Source of the DNA: Candidatus Vagococcus giribetii
GTDB taxonomy: Bacteria > Bacillota > Bacilli > Lactobacillales > Vagococcaceae
Reading direction: 5' to 3'
Length of the DNA: 64,000 nt
Assembly (NCBI RefSeq): GCF_017316185.1
Contig: NZ_JAFLVX010000016.1
Span: 57,609-121,608, forward strand
Below the pieces are notes generated by a model. The model ran no database searches. It saw only the letters and a list, made by a program, of their open reading frames with translations, and was not told the DNA's origin. A program made the translations under genes and the position numbers. This document shows, in pieces, positions 10,663-20,629 of this stretch. Numbering within the stretch: position 1 is the first letter of the stretch; each line of letters opens with the position of its first letter.

Positions 10663-13600
10663 CTATTCCTTGCCTTCTTGTGCATCTTTTAATGATTGTT
10701 CTAATTTCTCTTTTTCAGCTTGTTCTTTAGCGTATTTAGCTAAAGCGTCAACTGTAATTAAATCATCATCTTCGTCATCCATGTCGCGTAATTCAAGCTC
10801 GTTATCATCCGCATCTAATACGCGCATATCTAATCCTAAAGCTTGTAATTCTTTAACAAGAACTCGGAATGATTCTGGTACACCAGGTTTTTGAATAGGC
10901 TCACCTTTAACAATTGATTCATATGTTTTCACACGACCTACAACGTCATCTGACTTGTAAGTTAAGATTTCTTGTAACGTGTATGCAGCTCCGTATGCTT
11001 CAAGAGCCCAAACTTCCATCTCACCAAAACGTTGTCCACCAAATTGAGCTTTACCTCCAAGTGGTTGTTGCGTTACTAATGAGTAAGGTCCAATTGATCT
11101 TGCATGTAGTTTGTCGTCTACCATGTGGGCAAGTTTCAGCATGTACATAACCCCAACAGAAATACGGTTATCAAATGGTTCACCTGTACGTCCATCATAA
11201 AGGATTGTTTTAGCATCACGAGCTAAGTTTGCTTCTGCAACAGTTGCCCATACATCTTCCTCGTCAGCTCCATCAAATACAGGAGTTGCTACATGAATAC
11301 CTAATGAACGAGCAGCCATACCTAAGTGTAACTCAAGTACTTGCCCAATATTCATACGAGAAGGTACCCCTAATGGGTTTAACATGATATCAACAGGTGT
11401 ACCATCTGGTAAGAACGGCATGTCTTCTTCAGGCATAATACGAGATACTACCCCTTTATTACCATGACGACCGGCCATTTTGTCACCTTCGTTGATTTTA
11501 CGTTTTTGAACGATATACACACGAACTAACATGTTAACACCAGGTGCTAACTCGTCGCCTGCTTCACGAGTAAAGATCTTAACATCATGAACAATACCGC
11601 CACCACCATGTGGTACACGTAATGATGTATCACGAACTTCACGGGCTTTTTCACCAAAGATAGCGTGTAATAAACGCTCTTCAGCTGATAATTCAGTAAC
11701 TCCTTTAGGTGTTACTTTACCTACTAATAGGTCACCATCATGAACTTCAGCACCGATTCGGATAATACCCATTTCATCTAAATCTTTAAGTGCGTCATCC
11801 CCAACGTTAGGTAATTCGCGAGTAATTTCTTCAGGTCCAAGCTTAGTATCACGAGCTTCTGATTCATATTCTTCAATATGGATAGATGTATACACATCAT
11901 CTTTAACCAGACGACGACTCATAATGATCGCATCCTCGTAGTTATAACCTTCCCACGTCATGAATGCTACTAAAACGTTTTGTCCTAAAGCCATTTCTCC
12001 TTCTTCCATAGAAGAACCATCTGCCAATGTATCTCCAGCTTCAACGATTTCACCTAATTTAACAATTGGGCGTTGGTTGTAACTAGTACCAGCATTTGAA
12101 CGGTGGAATTTAATCACGTTGTATTTATCTAAAGCACCATTGTTACGACGAACACGGATTTCTTTAGCATCAACATATTCAACTACACCATCATGTTTAC
12201 ATAAAAGAGCTGCACCAGAGTCATGAGCGGCTTTGTATTCCATACCTGTTCCTACAAGTGGAGAACGTGGTTGGATTAAAGGCACCGCTTGACGTTGCAT
12301 GTTCGCTCCCATAAGCGCACGGTTAGAGTCATCGTTTTCCAAGAAAGGAATACATGCTGTCGCTACCGCAACTACTTGTTTAGGAGAAACGTCCATGTAG
12401 TCAACTTTTTCAACTGAAACTTCTAAGTTTTCACTTTGGATACGAGCCATTACTAACTCTTCAGCGAAACTACCATCTTCATTTAATGGAGAGTTTGCTT
12501 GGGCTACCATGTAATGGTCTTCCTCGTCAGCTGTTAAGTAATCAATATGAGCAGTTACTTTACCGTTAGCGCGGTCTACACGGCGATAAGGTGTTTCGAT
12601 GAATCCATATTTATTCACTTTCGCATAACTTGATAAACTGTTGATAAGACCGATATTTGGTCCCTCAGGCGTTTCAATCGGACACATACGACCGTAGTGA
12701 GAGTAGTGAACGTCACGTACTTCATATCCGGCACGGTCACGAGTCAAACCACCAGGCCCTAAGGCAGATAGACGACGTTTATGAGTTAACTCACTTAATG
12801 GGTTTGTTTGGTCCATGAATTGAGATAACTGAGAAGAACCGAAGAATTCTTTCATTGACGCAACAACAGGACGAATGTTGATTAACTGTTGAGGTGTTAA
12901 TGTTTCAGTGTCTTGAATAGACATTCTCTCACGTACCACACGTTCCATACGAGATAAACCGATACGGAATTGGTTTTGTAATAACTCACCAACTGAACGG
13001 ATACGACGGTTACCTAAGTGGTCAATATCGTCTACGTTTCCGATATCTTCTTGTAAGTTTAAGAAGTAGCTCATTGTTGCAATAATATCAGCAGGACGAA
13101 CTGTCTTAACTTTATCTTCTAAATTACCATTACCAATCACATTAACAACGCGTTCAGGGTCTTTTGGTGAAAGAACTTTAATCACTTGGACAGTCATTGG
13201 TTCAGTCACAACACCATCTTCACTTGGGTAGTAAGTCACACTGTTAATACCATTGTCTAAGTATTCTTCTAAGTTATCCATTACTTGACGAGAGATAACA
13301 GTTCCTTTTTCAGCAACGATTTCTCCTGTTTCAGGATCAACTAATGTTTCAGCCAATGTTTGATTTAATAGACGTGTTTTTAAGTTTAATTTTTTGTTTA
13401 ATTTGTAACGACCAACAGCTGCCAAGTCATAACGTTTTGGATCGAAGAAACGAGAGTTTAATAAGTTTCTTGAACTTTCTGCTGTCTTAGGCTCGCCTGG
13501 ACGTAATCTTTCATAAACATCTTTAAGAGCTTCTTCAGTACGAGAATCTCCAGAATTTTTGTGGATATCTTTTTCGATAGTTGCTTGTAAACTTTCGCTT

Positions 13601-14238
13601 TCACCAAAAATCTCCATAATAGTAGAATCTGATCCAAATCCTAAAGCACGAACAACTACTGTAAATGGAATTTTTCTCGTACGGTCAATACGAGCGTATG
13701 ATAAATTTTTAGCGTCAGTTTCTAATTCTAACCAAGCTCCACGGTTAGGAATAACTGTTGTTCCAAAACCTTGTTGACCATTTTTTTCAACTTTACCATT
13801 AAAGTAAACACCAGGTGATCTTACTAACTGAGAAACGACAACGCGTTCCGCACCGTTAATGATAAATGTACCCATTTCAGTCATTAGTGGGAAATCTCCA
13901 AAGAATACTTCTTGAGATTTGATTTCACCAGTTACTTGGTTGTCTAGTCTTAATGTCACATGAATTGGTGCAGAGTAGTTAGCGTCATGAGCACGAGCTT
14001 CTTCTACTGTGTACTTAGGTTCTTTCATTTCGTAATCTACAAATTCTAATGATAACTTGTCACTAAAATCTGTAATTGGCATAATATCCTCAAACATTTC
14101 TCTTAAACCTTCATCTAAGAACCATTTGTAAGAATCTGTTTGAATTTCAATTAAATTTGGCAGTTCCAATACTTCACTAATCTTTGAATAACTGCGTCTT
14201 TCTCGGTGTTTTCCGTATTTGACAACGTGTCCAACCAA
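10663..14238 (-). CDS. rpoB: DNA-directed RNA polymerase subunit beta
   Basis: The beta subunit of RNA polymerase, 1191 residues, very close in sequence to enterococcal RpoB. The rifampicin-binding cluster ([20 protein letters not shown], then [10 protein letters not shown]) reads as wild type, so target-based rifampicin resistance is not expected. The start is TTG at 14238, seven bases after GGGGTG, giving [16 protein letters not shown] as in relatives. The C-terminal tail is acidic. Unlike Bacillus subtilis, where rplL and ybxB precede rpoB closely, here about 1 kb separates rpoB from the rsmC-like gene, and that stretch holds a dedicated promoter and leader terminator. Confidence 0.99.
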   Translation of the reverse strand: MVGHVVKYGKHRERRSYSKISEVLELPNLIEIQTDSYKWFLDEGLREMFEDIMPITDFSDKLSLEFVDYEMKEPKYTVEEARAHDANYSAPIHVTLRLDNQVTGEIKSQEVFFGDFPLMTEMGTFIINGAERVVVSQLVRSPGVYFNGKVEKNGQQGFGTTVIPNRGAWLELETDAKNLSYARIDRTRKIPFTVVVRALGFGSDSTIMEIFGESESLQATIEKDIHKNSGDSRTEEALKDVYERLRPGEPKTAESSRNLLNSRFFDPKRYDLAAVGRYKLNKKLNLKTRLLNQTLAETLVDPETGEIVAEKGTVISRQVMDNLEEYLDNGINSVTYYPSEDGVVTEPMTVQVIKVLSPKDPERVVNVIGNGNLEDKVKTVRPADIIATMSYFLNLQEDIGNVDDIDHLGNRRIRSVGELLQNQFRIGLSRMERVVRERMSIQDTETLTPQQLINIRPVVASMKEFFGSSQLSQFMDQTNPLSELTHKRRLSALGPGGLTRDRAGYEVRDVHYSHYGRMCPIETPEGPNIGLINSLSSYAKVNKYGFIETPYRRVDRANGKVTAHIDYLTADEEDHYMVAQANSPLNEDGSFAEELVMARIQSENLEVSVEKVDYMDVSPKQVVAVATACIPFLENDDSNRALMGANMQRQAVPLIQPRSPLVGTGMEYKAAHDSGAALLCKHDGVVEYVDAKEIRVRRNNGALDKYNVIKFHRSNAGTSYNQRPIVKLGEIVEAGDTLADGSSMEEGEMALGQNVLVAFMTWEGYNYEDAIIMSRRLVKDDVYTSIHIEEYESEARDTKLGPEEITRELPNVGDDALKDLDEMGIIRIGAEVHDGDLLVGKVTPKGVTELSAEERLLHAIFGEKAREVRDTSLRVPHGGGGIVHDVKIFTREAGDELAPGVNMLVRVYIVQKRKINEGDKMAGRHGNKGVVSRIMPEEDMPFLPDGTPVDIMLNPLGVPSRMNIGQVLELHLGMAARSLGIHVATPVFDGADEEDVWATVAEANLARDAKTILYDGRTGEPFDNRISVGVMYMLKLAHMVDDKLHARSIGPYSLVTQQPLGGKAQFGGQRFGEMEVWALEAYGAAYTLQEILTYKSDDVVGRVKTYESIVKGEPIQKPGVPESFRVLVKELQALGLDMRVLDADDNELELRDMDDEDDDLITVDALAKYAKEQAEKEKLEQSLKDAQEGKE

Positions 14239-14332
14239 ATTAAGTCACCCCTTCTGAGTTTGCTTCAAAAATAATCTTATGTTACAAATATTAAACTTAT
14301 ATTACAATAGATGTAATAAACAGTTTTTAAGC

Positions 14333-14388
14333 AAAAAAAAACCAAAAATAGACAGAGAACTCATAAAATATGGTCGATCTACTTTTGT
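14333..14388 (-). terminator. Leader terminator (possible attenuator) before rpoB
   Basis: CAAAAGTAGA pairs with TCTATTTTTG (one G-U) and is followed by nine T on the minus strand. It sits between the rpoB promoter and the rpoB start, so transcription must read through it to make rpoB. A conserved 'Lacto-rpoB' RNA motif is known from rpoB leaders of Lactobacillales; this leader may contain it, which I infer from position only. Confidence 0.65.
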
Positions 14389-14465
14389 TTTCCTATAATA
14401 AAGGGTCATGGACAATATTTCACGCCCCTTTTCATCTGTAAACATAAAACCTTCTGCAACTAATC

Positions 14466-14494
14466 ATTTTATCGCCTTTAGCATCTTTTGTCAA
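14466..14494 (-). promoter_or_regulatory. SigA-type promoter of rpoBC
   Basis: A perfect TTGACA (14489-14494) is separated by 17 bp from TAAAAT (14466-14471) on the minus strand. The predicted leader is about 220 nt long. Confidence 0.85.
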
Positions 14495-14498
14495 CAAC

Positions 14499-14526
14499 AA
14501 AAAAAGCCAGATCCCCATCTGGCTTT
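14499..14526 (-). terminator. Intrinsic terminator just upstream of the rpoB promoter
   Basis: AAAGCCAGAT / ATCTGGCTTT forms a 10-bp stem with a GGGG loop on the minus strand followed by seven T. It ends a transcript made in the 700-bp region upstream, where no protein gene is visible. Confidence 0.8.
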
Positions 14527-15226
14527 CCTCCCCATTAATCCCTGCCTTCGTTTTGTTACATAAACGTGGCTATTGCTTTTGATGTTTCTTAAAAACAACA
14601 GGACTATAAGTTCCCGTTTTGTCTTTTCATTATCTATCACCCGTCTACTGCTTTAACATGTAGAACGTATCGGAAAATTCTTCTAATTTGCTGATTGATA
14701 AAAATTAAAGGTAACCGTCTTGTTTATCGCCCCTTATAATCCCCATTTCGATAAACAATACGTTCTAAAATAACCATTTTATAAAAAAACAAATTAGCAG
14801 AAAATCTTCTTTCTATTAGAAGAGAAGAAAATAATTAGAAAAAGCACAAAACACTAAAACGGAACCGCAATATTTATTATATAGTATCTTTTTTAAAAAA
14901 GTTATCACTATTTTCTTATGGATAGGTAAAATATGGGAATTGAACATTTTTCTCAAAGTTATCCGCTTACAATCGCTATTGTTTCACAGTTTCTGAATTT
15001 GTTCTTTTTTACCCTCAAAAAAACTTTTTTGTTTTTATACGTTTAAAAAACAAAACTTATCACACTCCCAATGAAGATAACAACTTATTTCTTCTTTCTA
15101 TCCTTCTTTTTCTCTTTTAATTTTCGTGAAATTTACAAGAAAATTGACAGAAATCAAATTATTTAATTCACATTCACCTTTTAAAAATAACGAAAGTTAC
15201 TAAAACAATATTGTTTCATCTTAGGG
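14527..15226 (-). other. Non-coding stretch between the rsmC-like gene and rpoB, possible RNA gene
   Basis: About 700 bp with no ORF of gene size and high AT content. On the minus strand it contains a 10-bp inverted repeat (TTGTTTATCG / CGATAAACAA, about 14719-14758). Two further complementary pairs (AGAACGTAT with ATACGTTCT; CTAATTTG with CAAATTAG) are arranged in an interleaved, pseudoknot-like order. An 8-codon mini-ORF at 14604-14630 (product MKRQNGNL, preceded by GGGTGAT) runs into a second hairpin plus T run (14591-14618). These suggest a transcribed regulatory RNA or a decayed gene leader, but no known RNA family was recognised. Confidence 0.4.
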
Positions 15227-15265
15227 AAAAGAGAGTGCGACCTCAATTAGTCACACTCTCTTTTT
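15227..15265 (-). terminator. Terminator after the rsmC-like gene
   Basis: AAAAGAGAGTG on one side and CACTCTCTTTTT on the other form a stem of about 11 bp directly after the methyltransferase stop. A T run of four follows on the minus strand. It separates the methyltransferase from rpoB transcription. Confidence 0.75.
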
Positions 15266-15271
15266 GATTAA

Positions 15272-15868
15272 TTATTTTTGACTCACAATAATAAAATAGC
15301 CCTTTTCCTTAGTAACAATCTCAGCGTTACCAAACACGTCTTCCATTTTCTTTTGAGCACTTGGCGCCCCTTGTTTCTTTTGGATGACGATTGTTAGAGT
15401 GCCACCTTCTACTAACTGGTCATAAGCGCCAGAAATAATCCCATGAACCACTGATTTGCCTGCGCGAATTGGTGGATTACTCACAACGGCTGCAAAATCT
15501 GTTTTCTCCACACTTTCGTAAATGTTAGACACATAAGCCTTCACTCCTGAAACACCATTAAGTGCTGCATTTTCAGTTGTTAAAGCCACTGCGCGCTCAT
15601 TCACATCAATCATCTCAACAGGTCGATTTGTACTGTAAGCTAATGACAATCCAATAGGACCATAACCACAGCCCACATCTAAGATAGCTCCTTCTGGGAT
15701 GTCTTCTTCACTAAAAGCATCAATTAAGACTCTTGAGCCAAAATCAACAGTTGCCTTTGAGAAGACATTGGTATCTGTAATGAATTTAAAGTTTTTTCCT
15801 TTTAATGGAAACTCCCACTGTTTGCGGTTGTGGGCTGTTTCAGGTTGATTAGTGTAGTAATGACTCAT
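15272..15868 (-). CDS. RsmC/YbxB-like class I SAM methyltransferase
   Basis: A 198-residue Rossmann-fold methyltransferase of the RsmC (16S rRNA G1207) / YbxB type. SAM-binding motif I is LDVGCGYGPIGLSLA near residue 65, and the catalytic motif IV is VVSNPPIRAGK near residue 133, the NPP(I/F) signature of base-N-methylating enzymes. In Bacillus subtilis ybxB lies right before rpoB, so the position supports the call. It is probably translationally linked to the SGNH hydrolase gene 2 bp upstream. A rRNA guanine target is inferred from the family; small-molecule substrates are not excluded. Confidence 0.85.
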   Translation of the reverse strand: MSHYYTNQPETAHNRKQWEFPLKGKNFKFITDTNVFSKATVDFGSRVLIDAFSEEDIPEGAILDVGCGYGPIGLSLAYSTNRPVEMIDVNERAVALTTENAALNGVSGVKAYVSNIYESVEKTDFAAVVSNPPIRAGKSVVHGIISGAYDQLVEGGTLTIVIQKKQGAPSAQKKMEDVFGNAEIVTKEKGYFIIVSQK

Positions 15869-15870
15869 AA

Positions 15871-16434
15871 CTAGCCTTCTTTCTTTTTTCTTATCTCTTC
15901 GTTGATTAAGCGAGCTAATAACTCGTAGCCAGCTTCAGAAAAATGAAGCCCATCTCGTTGTAAATAACTCTCTGGTTGATCAGCTAACATGGCCTCTAGT
16001 AGGTCAATGTAGCTAATACCTTGTTCTAGACTGATTTCTCTTACACAGTCGCTAAATTCTTTTAGTCTTTCTAGAGGACGCTCTGTTGCGTAAAATATTT
16101 GACTGGCATAAGGCGTCCCGATTAAAATCATTTTATCAGAACCAATTCTTTCTATTAAAGCTAACATATTTTTCTTGTAAGCTTCTAAGGACACGCCTCT
16201 TATAAGAGACACATCATTTGCTCCAAAAAAGACAGTGACTAAATCAGGTTCATATCTTAACACATGACGTTCTACTCGTTCTATGGCCTCTTTTGTTGTA
16301 TTTCCTGGAATCCCTGCGTTAATGACTTCAATTTCGTCAAAAACTGCTTCGATTTTTTCATTTAAACGAAAGTCTGTTAGACCTTCTTCATAACCGGCTG
16401 TAATACTATCCCCAAATAGAATAATTTTTACCAT
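15871..16434 (-). CDS. SGNH/GDSL-family hydrolase (lipase/esterase-like)
   Basis: A cytoplasmic SGNH-fold esterase of about 187 residues. The four family blocks are visible: GDSITAG with the nucleophilic Ser, AGIPGNTT with the oxyanion Gly, FFGANDVS with the oxyanion Asn, and DGLHFSEAGY with the catalytic Asp-His. No signal peptide is present. The open frame extends to a GTG at 16443, but that codon lies within the AAGAGGTG ribosome binding site, so ATG at 16434 is the start. It ends 2 bp before the methyltransferase gene and probably shares its mRNA. The substrate is unknown; relatives act on acyl esters, acetylated sugars or thioesters. Confidence 0.85.
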   Translation of the reverse strand: MVKIILFGDSITAGYEEGLTDFRLNEKIEAVFDEIEVINAGIPGNTTKEAIERVERHVLRYEPDLVTVFFGANDVSLIRGVSLEAYKKNMLALIERIGSDKMILIGTPYASQIFYATERPLERLKEFSDCVREISLEQGISYIDLLEAMLADQPESYLQRDGLHFSEAGYELLARLINEEIRKKKEG

Positions 16435-16467
16435 GATTAACACCTCTTATTTTAAACTAATACACCC

Positions 16468-16482
16468 TTGTGATATAATCAT
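16468..16482 (+). promoter_or_regulatory. Extended -10 promoter for the 36-aa ORF and coaA
   Basis: TGTGATATAATC contains a consensus TATAAT with an upstream TG extension. No good -35 is seen. The first downstream gene is the 36-codon ORF at 16524. Confidence 0.55.
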
Positions 16483-16523
16483 GAAGACTTTAACATCATA
16501 GCATGAATTAAGGAGTTGTAAAC

Positions 16524-16634
16524 ATGTTTATCCTTTTATCCACAATCAATCAAAAAGAACAGATTCTTGTTAAGACTACTCGTTTACAGCTTTCTAATAG
16601 TAGCATACCACATGAATCTTATTTAGGAGTTTAA
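16524..16634 (+). CDS. Small 36-aa ORF immediately upstream of coaA
   Basis: An ATG at 16524 is preceded by AAGGAG with about 8 bp spacing and opens a 36-codon frame ending in TAA at 16632-16634, two bases before the coaA ATG. The peptide starts MFILLSTINQKEQI and is not obviously a membrane or leader peptide. The coaA ribosome binding site (TTAGGAG) lies in its last codons, so it may couple or modulate coaA translation. I do not recognise a family. It could be a real small protein or a translated leader. Confidence 0.5.
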   Translation: MFILLSTINQKEQILVKTTRLQLSNSSIPHESYLGV

Positions 16635-16636
16635 CT

Positions 16637-17560
16637 ATGACTGAAAAAACAAACTACTATCATTTAACTCGTGATGAGTGGCAAAGTTTTTATCGAAACG
16701 GTATTGCCCCACTGACTGATTCTGAGTTACAACAGATAAAAAGTTTCAATGACCGCATTTCCTTACAAGACGTACAAGATATTTATATTCCACTCACTCA
16801 TTTAATTCACATTTATATGAAGGAATATGAATCACTTCACTTAAGTAAGGGTATGTTCATGCAAGAATTTGTTCCACCAGCACCATTCATCATTGGTGTA
16901 GCTGGAAGCGTGGCTGTTGGAAAAAGTACCACATCACGCTTACTACAAATGATGCTTTCAAGAACCTTTAAACGACGCAACGTACAACTAATTACGACAG
17001 ATGGTTTCTTGTACTCAACTGAAGAATTGGAAAAACGTGGTATCTTAGATAAAAAAGGCTTCCCTGAAAGTTATGATATGGAGCTATTACTTGATTTTCT
17101 AAATGCAGTGAAGAATGGTAAAGACAACTTAAAAATCCCTAAATACTCTCATGAGATTTATGATATTATTCCGGATGAGTTTGAAGAAATTACCCAACCG
17201 GATATTTTAATCGTTGAAGGGATTAATGTCTTACAACTTCCTGCTAATCAACAAATTTACGTTAGTGATTTCTTTGATTTCTCTGTTTTTGTTGATGCAG
17301 AGCCAGAATTAATCGAAACTTGGTACTTAGAACGCTTTGAAGCACTATTAGACCTTGCAAAAGATGACAAAACTAACTATTATTATGAATATGCGAATGG
17401 ACCAAGAGAAGACGCTTTGGCATTTGCACGTGAAGTCTGGAAAGATGTTAACTTGAAGAACTTAGAAGAGTTCATCTTACCAACGAGAAGTCGTGCAGAC
17501 GTTGTCTTACATAAAACAACGAACCATGCCATTGATGAAATCTCATTAAGGAAGTTCTAG
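16637..17560 (+). CDS. coaA: Pantothenate kinase, type I
   Basis: A 307-residue cytoplasmic kinase that phosphorylates pantothenate, the first and usually rate-limiting step of coenzyme A synthesis. The Walker A loop is [12 protein letters not shown] at residues 87-98. LITTDGFLY and the [11 protein letters not shown] segment are typical of prokaryotic type I PanK, a family normally feedback-inhibited by CoA. Length is normal. ATG follows TTAGGAG. It lies just downstream of a small ORF and 37 bp upstream of guaA, so the three genes probably share transcripts. Confidence 0.96.
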   Translation: MTEKTNYYHLTRDEWQSFYRNGIAPLTDSELQQIKSFNDRISLQDVQDIYIPLTHLIHIYMKEYESLHLSKGMFMQEFVPPAPFIIGVAGSVAVGKSTTSRLLQMMLSRTFKRRNVQLITTDGFLYSTEELEKRGILDKKGFPESYDMELLLDFLNAVKNGKDNLKIPKYSHEIYDIIPDEFEEITQPDILIVEGINVLQLPANQQIYVSDFFDFSVFVDAEPELIETWYLERFEALLDLAKDDKTNYYYEYANGPREDALAFAREVWKDVNLKNLEEFILPTRSRADVVLHKTTNHAIDEISLRKF

Positions 17561-17597
17561 TATAGAAAAAAATATAAAGAAAGATAGGGTGAAGCAA

Positions 17598-19154
17598 GTG
17601 ACAAACACGTCAGATTTTAAAGACATGGAAAAAATCATCGTATTGGATTTTGGTAGCCAATACAATCAATTAATTACACGCCGCATTAGAGAATTTGGAG
17701 TATTCTCTGAACTTATGAGCCACAAAATCACTGTGGAAGAAATTAAGGAAATCGCACCTATTGGAATCATCTTCTCAGGTGGACCAAACAGTGTGTATGA
17801 CGAGGAAAGTTTCTCAATCGACCCTGAAATTTTTGAATTAGGTATCCCAATCTTAGGGATTTGCTACGGTATGCAATTAATGACTCATAAATTAGGTGGA
17901 GTTGTTGAGAGCGCTGGAGCACCTGAATACGGAAAAGCTATGTTAGACATTACTGATCCTTCAACTAAATTATTCAAAGGGTTACCAGAAACTCATCAAG
18001 TATGGATGAGCCATGGTGATTTAGTCACTAAAGTTCCTACTGGATTTGACGTTGTTGCAACAAGTGCTAACTGCCCTATCTCAGCTATGGAAAACCATGA
18101 AAAAGGCTTATATGCCGTTCAATTCCACCCAGAAGTACGTCATTCAGAGCATGGTAACGACATGTTACGTCATTTTGCTTTTGATATTTGTCATGCTAAA
18201 GGCGACTGGTCAATGGAGAGCTTTATCGAAGTTGAAATCAACAAAATCCGTGAACAAGTTGGAGACAAAAAAGTCTTACTTGCTCTTTCAGGTGGCGTTG
18301 ACTCAAGCGTTGTTGGTGTACTTTTACAAAAAGCAATCGGTGACCAATTAACTTGTATCTTTGTAGACCATGGTTTACTACGTAAAGACGAAGGCGATCA
18401 AGTAATGGATAGCCTATCTGGTAAATTCGGCTTAAACATTATCCGTGTGAACGCTAAAAAACGTTTCATGGATAAATTAGCTGGTGTATCTGATCCAGAA
18501 CAAAAACGTAAAATTATTGGTAATGAATTCATCTACTTATTTGATGATGAAGCTGCTAAATTAGAAGGTATTGACTTCTTAGCTCAAGGTACTCTTTACA
18601 CAGACGTTATTGAAAGTGGTACTGATACTGCCGAAGTAATCAAATCACATCATAATGTTGGTGGTTTACCTGATGATATGGAATTCGAATTAATCGAACC
18701 ATTAAACACATTATTCAAAGACGAAGTACGTGCTTTAGGTATTGAGCTTGGTATGCCTGAATCATTAGTATGGCGTCAACCATTCCCAGGACCTGGATTA
18801 GGTATCCGTGTTCTTGGTGAGATCACTGAAGAAAAATTAGAAATCGTTCGCGAAAGTGACGCTATCTTACGTGAAGAAATTGCTAACGCTGGTCTTGACC
18901 GCGACATCTGGCAATACTTTACAGTTCTTCCTGGCATCCGTTCAGTTGGTGTTATGGGAGATGGTCGTACTTATGACTACACAGTTGGTATCCGTGCTAT
19001 CACATCAATTGATGGAATGACTGCTGACTTCGCTCGTATTGATTGGGACTTATTACAAAAAATCTCAGTTCGTATCGTAAACGAAGTAGCTCACGTTAAC
19101 CGTATCGTGTATGACATTACGAGCAAGCCACCAGCAACAGTTGAGTGGGAATAG
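17598..19154 (+). CDS. guaA: GMP synthase (glutamine-hydrolysing)
   Basis: Converts XMP to GMP with ATP and glutamine in purine biosynthesis. The N-terminal class I amidotransferase has the nucleophile Cys in GICYGMQ and the His-Glu pair in QFHPEV. The C-terminal ATP pyrophosphatase has the PP-loop LSGGVDSSV, followed by the dimerisation domain. The frame opens at GTG 17589, but GTG 17598 has better spacing from AGGGTG and gives [12 protein letters not shown] as in relatives. The guaA 3' end is a known integration hotspot, and here it is followed by an integrase-carrying insertion. The gene itself ends normally (TVEWE). Confidence 0.97.
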   Translation: MTNTSDFKDMEKIIVLDFGSQYNQLITRRIREFGVFSELMSHKITVEEIKEIAPIGIIFSGGPNSVYDEESFSIDPEIFELGIPILGICYGMQLMTHKLGGVVESAGAPEYGKAMLDITDPSTKLFKGLPETHQVWMSHGDLVTKVPTGFDVVATSANCPISAMENHEKGLYAVQFHPEVRHSEHGNDMLRHFAFDICHAKGDWSMESFIEVEINKIREQVGDKKVLLALSGGVDSSVVGVLLQKAIGDQLTCIFVDHGLLRKDEGDQVMDSLSGKFGLNIIRVNAKKRFMDKLAGVSDPEQKRKIIGNEFIYLFDDEAAKLEGIDFLAQGTLYTDVIESGTDTAEVIKSHHNVGGLPDDMEFELIEPLNTLFKDEVRALGIELGMPESLVWRQPFPGPGLGIRVLGEITEEKLEIVRESDAILREEIANAGLDRDIWQYFTVLPGIRSVGVMGDGRTYDYTVGIRAITSIDGMTADFARIDWDLLQKISVRIVNEVAHVNRIVYDITSKPPATVEWE

Positions 19155-19157
19155 TAT

Positions 19158-19202
19158 AAAAAAAGGCCTAAACGTTGATAATTCAGCGTTATAGGTCTTT
19201 TC
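19158..19202. terminator. Terminator after guaA
   Basis: AAAAAGGCCTA...TAGGTCTTTT forms an imperfect hairpin with T/A runs on both sides. It can end guaA on the + strand and the minus-strand PIN gene. Confidence 0.7.
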
Positions 19203-19243
19203 CTTTACTCTTTGGTACCTATCCACATAATCAGCCTTTCATA

Positions 19244-20563
19244 TTAGCTTAACAAGTTATTGTTATCATCATTTAAGTCTTTAAAGTCAATTTTATTATA
19301 TTCGGTTGTTTTTAAATCCGTCTTGAAATCTTTAGCCAATCGTTCTAAGAATAGTTCTTCATAATTTTTCTTGGCTCTATTTATTATTTGTTCATTGTCA
19401 GAATGAACAAGACGATTTCTCATTTTTATAAGCTCTCTATATACTTCATTATCTTCATTGTAAACGCTAAGAATTCTATTAAGTTTTTCTATATCACCTA
19501 CATCTAATGTATGTGATTCATTCGTATTACTCTCAATAGGAGAAGGAACTTGGTCTGCCATTGCTATTATTTTTTCTAAATTTCGTAATTTCATTAATTC
19601 TTTAGAGTAAGTATTGTTATCCCCTTCAGTAATAAAACTAGTTTTCAAATTATTGACTTGTTCATCTGATAAATTATTAACAAGTTGAATAAAACGTAAA
19701 TTCTTCAGTATATAAAGTTCTTTTTTACATTCAACATTCAGTTCATTCATCAGGTGTATATGAGGTCCTAACGTCATTCCTTTAACTTTATAAAGCAAAT
19801 CATTCTTTTTCTCAGATTGTCCGTCATCTGTTACAAAAATAACCTTCCTTCCATTTTCATTACCTGTTGCATACTTTAAAATATCTTTCCATATAATTAA
19901 ATCTCCATACTTTCTTCTATATGATATTTCACCATATCTTCTAATATCTTCACCATTTAATTTGGAATTATCCTTACCTTTATCATTAAATCCTGGGGGA
20001 ATACTCTTTTCAAAACGTTCTTTTCCCTCTTGTTCAATACTATCTATCCATTCTTGCGAATATAACTCACCAATTCTGTCCTCAATAATATTAATTAATT
20101 CTAAATAAAGTGATTCTTGCTCATCTGTTATTAAAGTATGTATCTTTTTATCTATTGTTGTTTGCAATTCTTCTGAGAAATTATTTATTAATTCAATAAT
20201 ATCTTCAGTGAATTCATTTTTATTATCTTTATTAATAAAAGATATTCCATCAACTGTATCTTTTATTTCATCTACTTTTTGCTTTACCTCATTTTTATAA
20301 TTATGTATATTTTGTGATTTTATCTTTTTTAATTCGCTTTTATTAAAATTAAACTACAAAGCCACAAGATAGGGAATATAAATATTATCTTTTACTTTTC
20401 TTATCGCTTTAACATATTCTTTTGAAACAACTGTAGGTGATTTAATAATCTCTAGTAAATAATTAGTATCTAAAACAATAATATTATTTGCTTTTTTACT
20501 TAAATCTTTAGTAGCTATTAGTTTTTGAAAAAATTCTGGAAACATTTCTTTTAAATTTGCCAT
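19244..20563 (-). pseudogene. PIN-like (PIN_8/DUF4935) protein gene interrupted by one in-frame amber codon
   Basis: Read through, this would encode a protein of about 439 residues. ATG 20563 follows GAGGAG and starts MANLKEMFPEFF. The N-terminal part has the PIN acidic motif NIIVLDTNYLLEI and then IYIPYLVAL. At 20354-20356 a TAG stands where PIN_8 proteins usually carry a conserved Glu (pattern VALE). The frame then continues without any shift as FNFNKSELKK to the natural stop. The C-terminal part holds RRKYGDLIIWKDIL and VIFVTDDGQ, also typical. A single G-to-T change explains the break. PIN_8 proteins are predicted RNases, and some occur in defence contexts. Two partial products (69 and about 307 aa) are otherwise possible. 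Confidence 0.8.
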
Positions 20564-20629
20564 TGTATATCTCCTCAATAATAATATATACAATCTTATC
20601 ATTTTTAATAATATTATCCATCAATAATA

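Noticed and set aside
10300..13777. Several + strand ORFs of 64-78 codons within rpoB and rpoC
   Set aside because: They are opposite-strand shadows of highly conserved, high-constraint genes; none has a ribosome binding site or recognisable motif.
10663..14238. Rifampicin-resistance mutation in RpoB
   Set aside because: The rifampicin-binding cluster looks wild type.
19140..19160. Search for a direct repeat of the guaA 3' end as att site
   Set aside because: Only an 8-base match (CAACAGTT) was found near 21728, which is not convincing.
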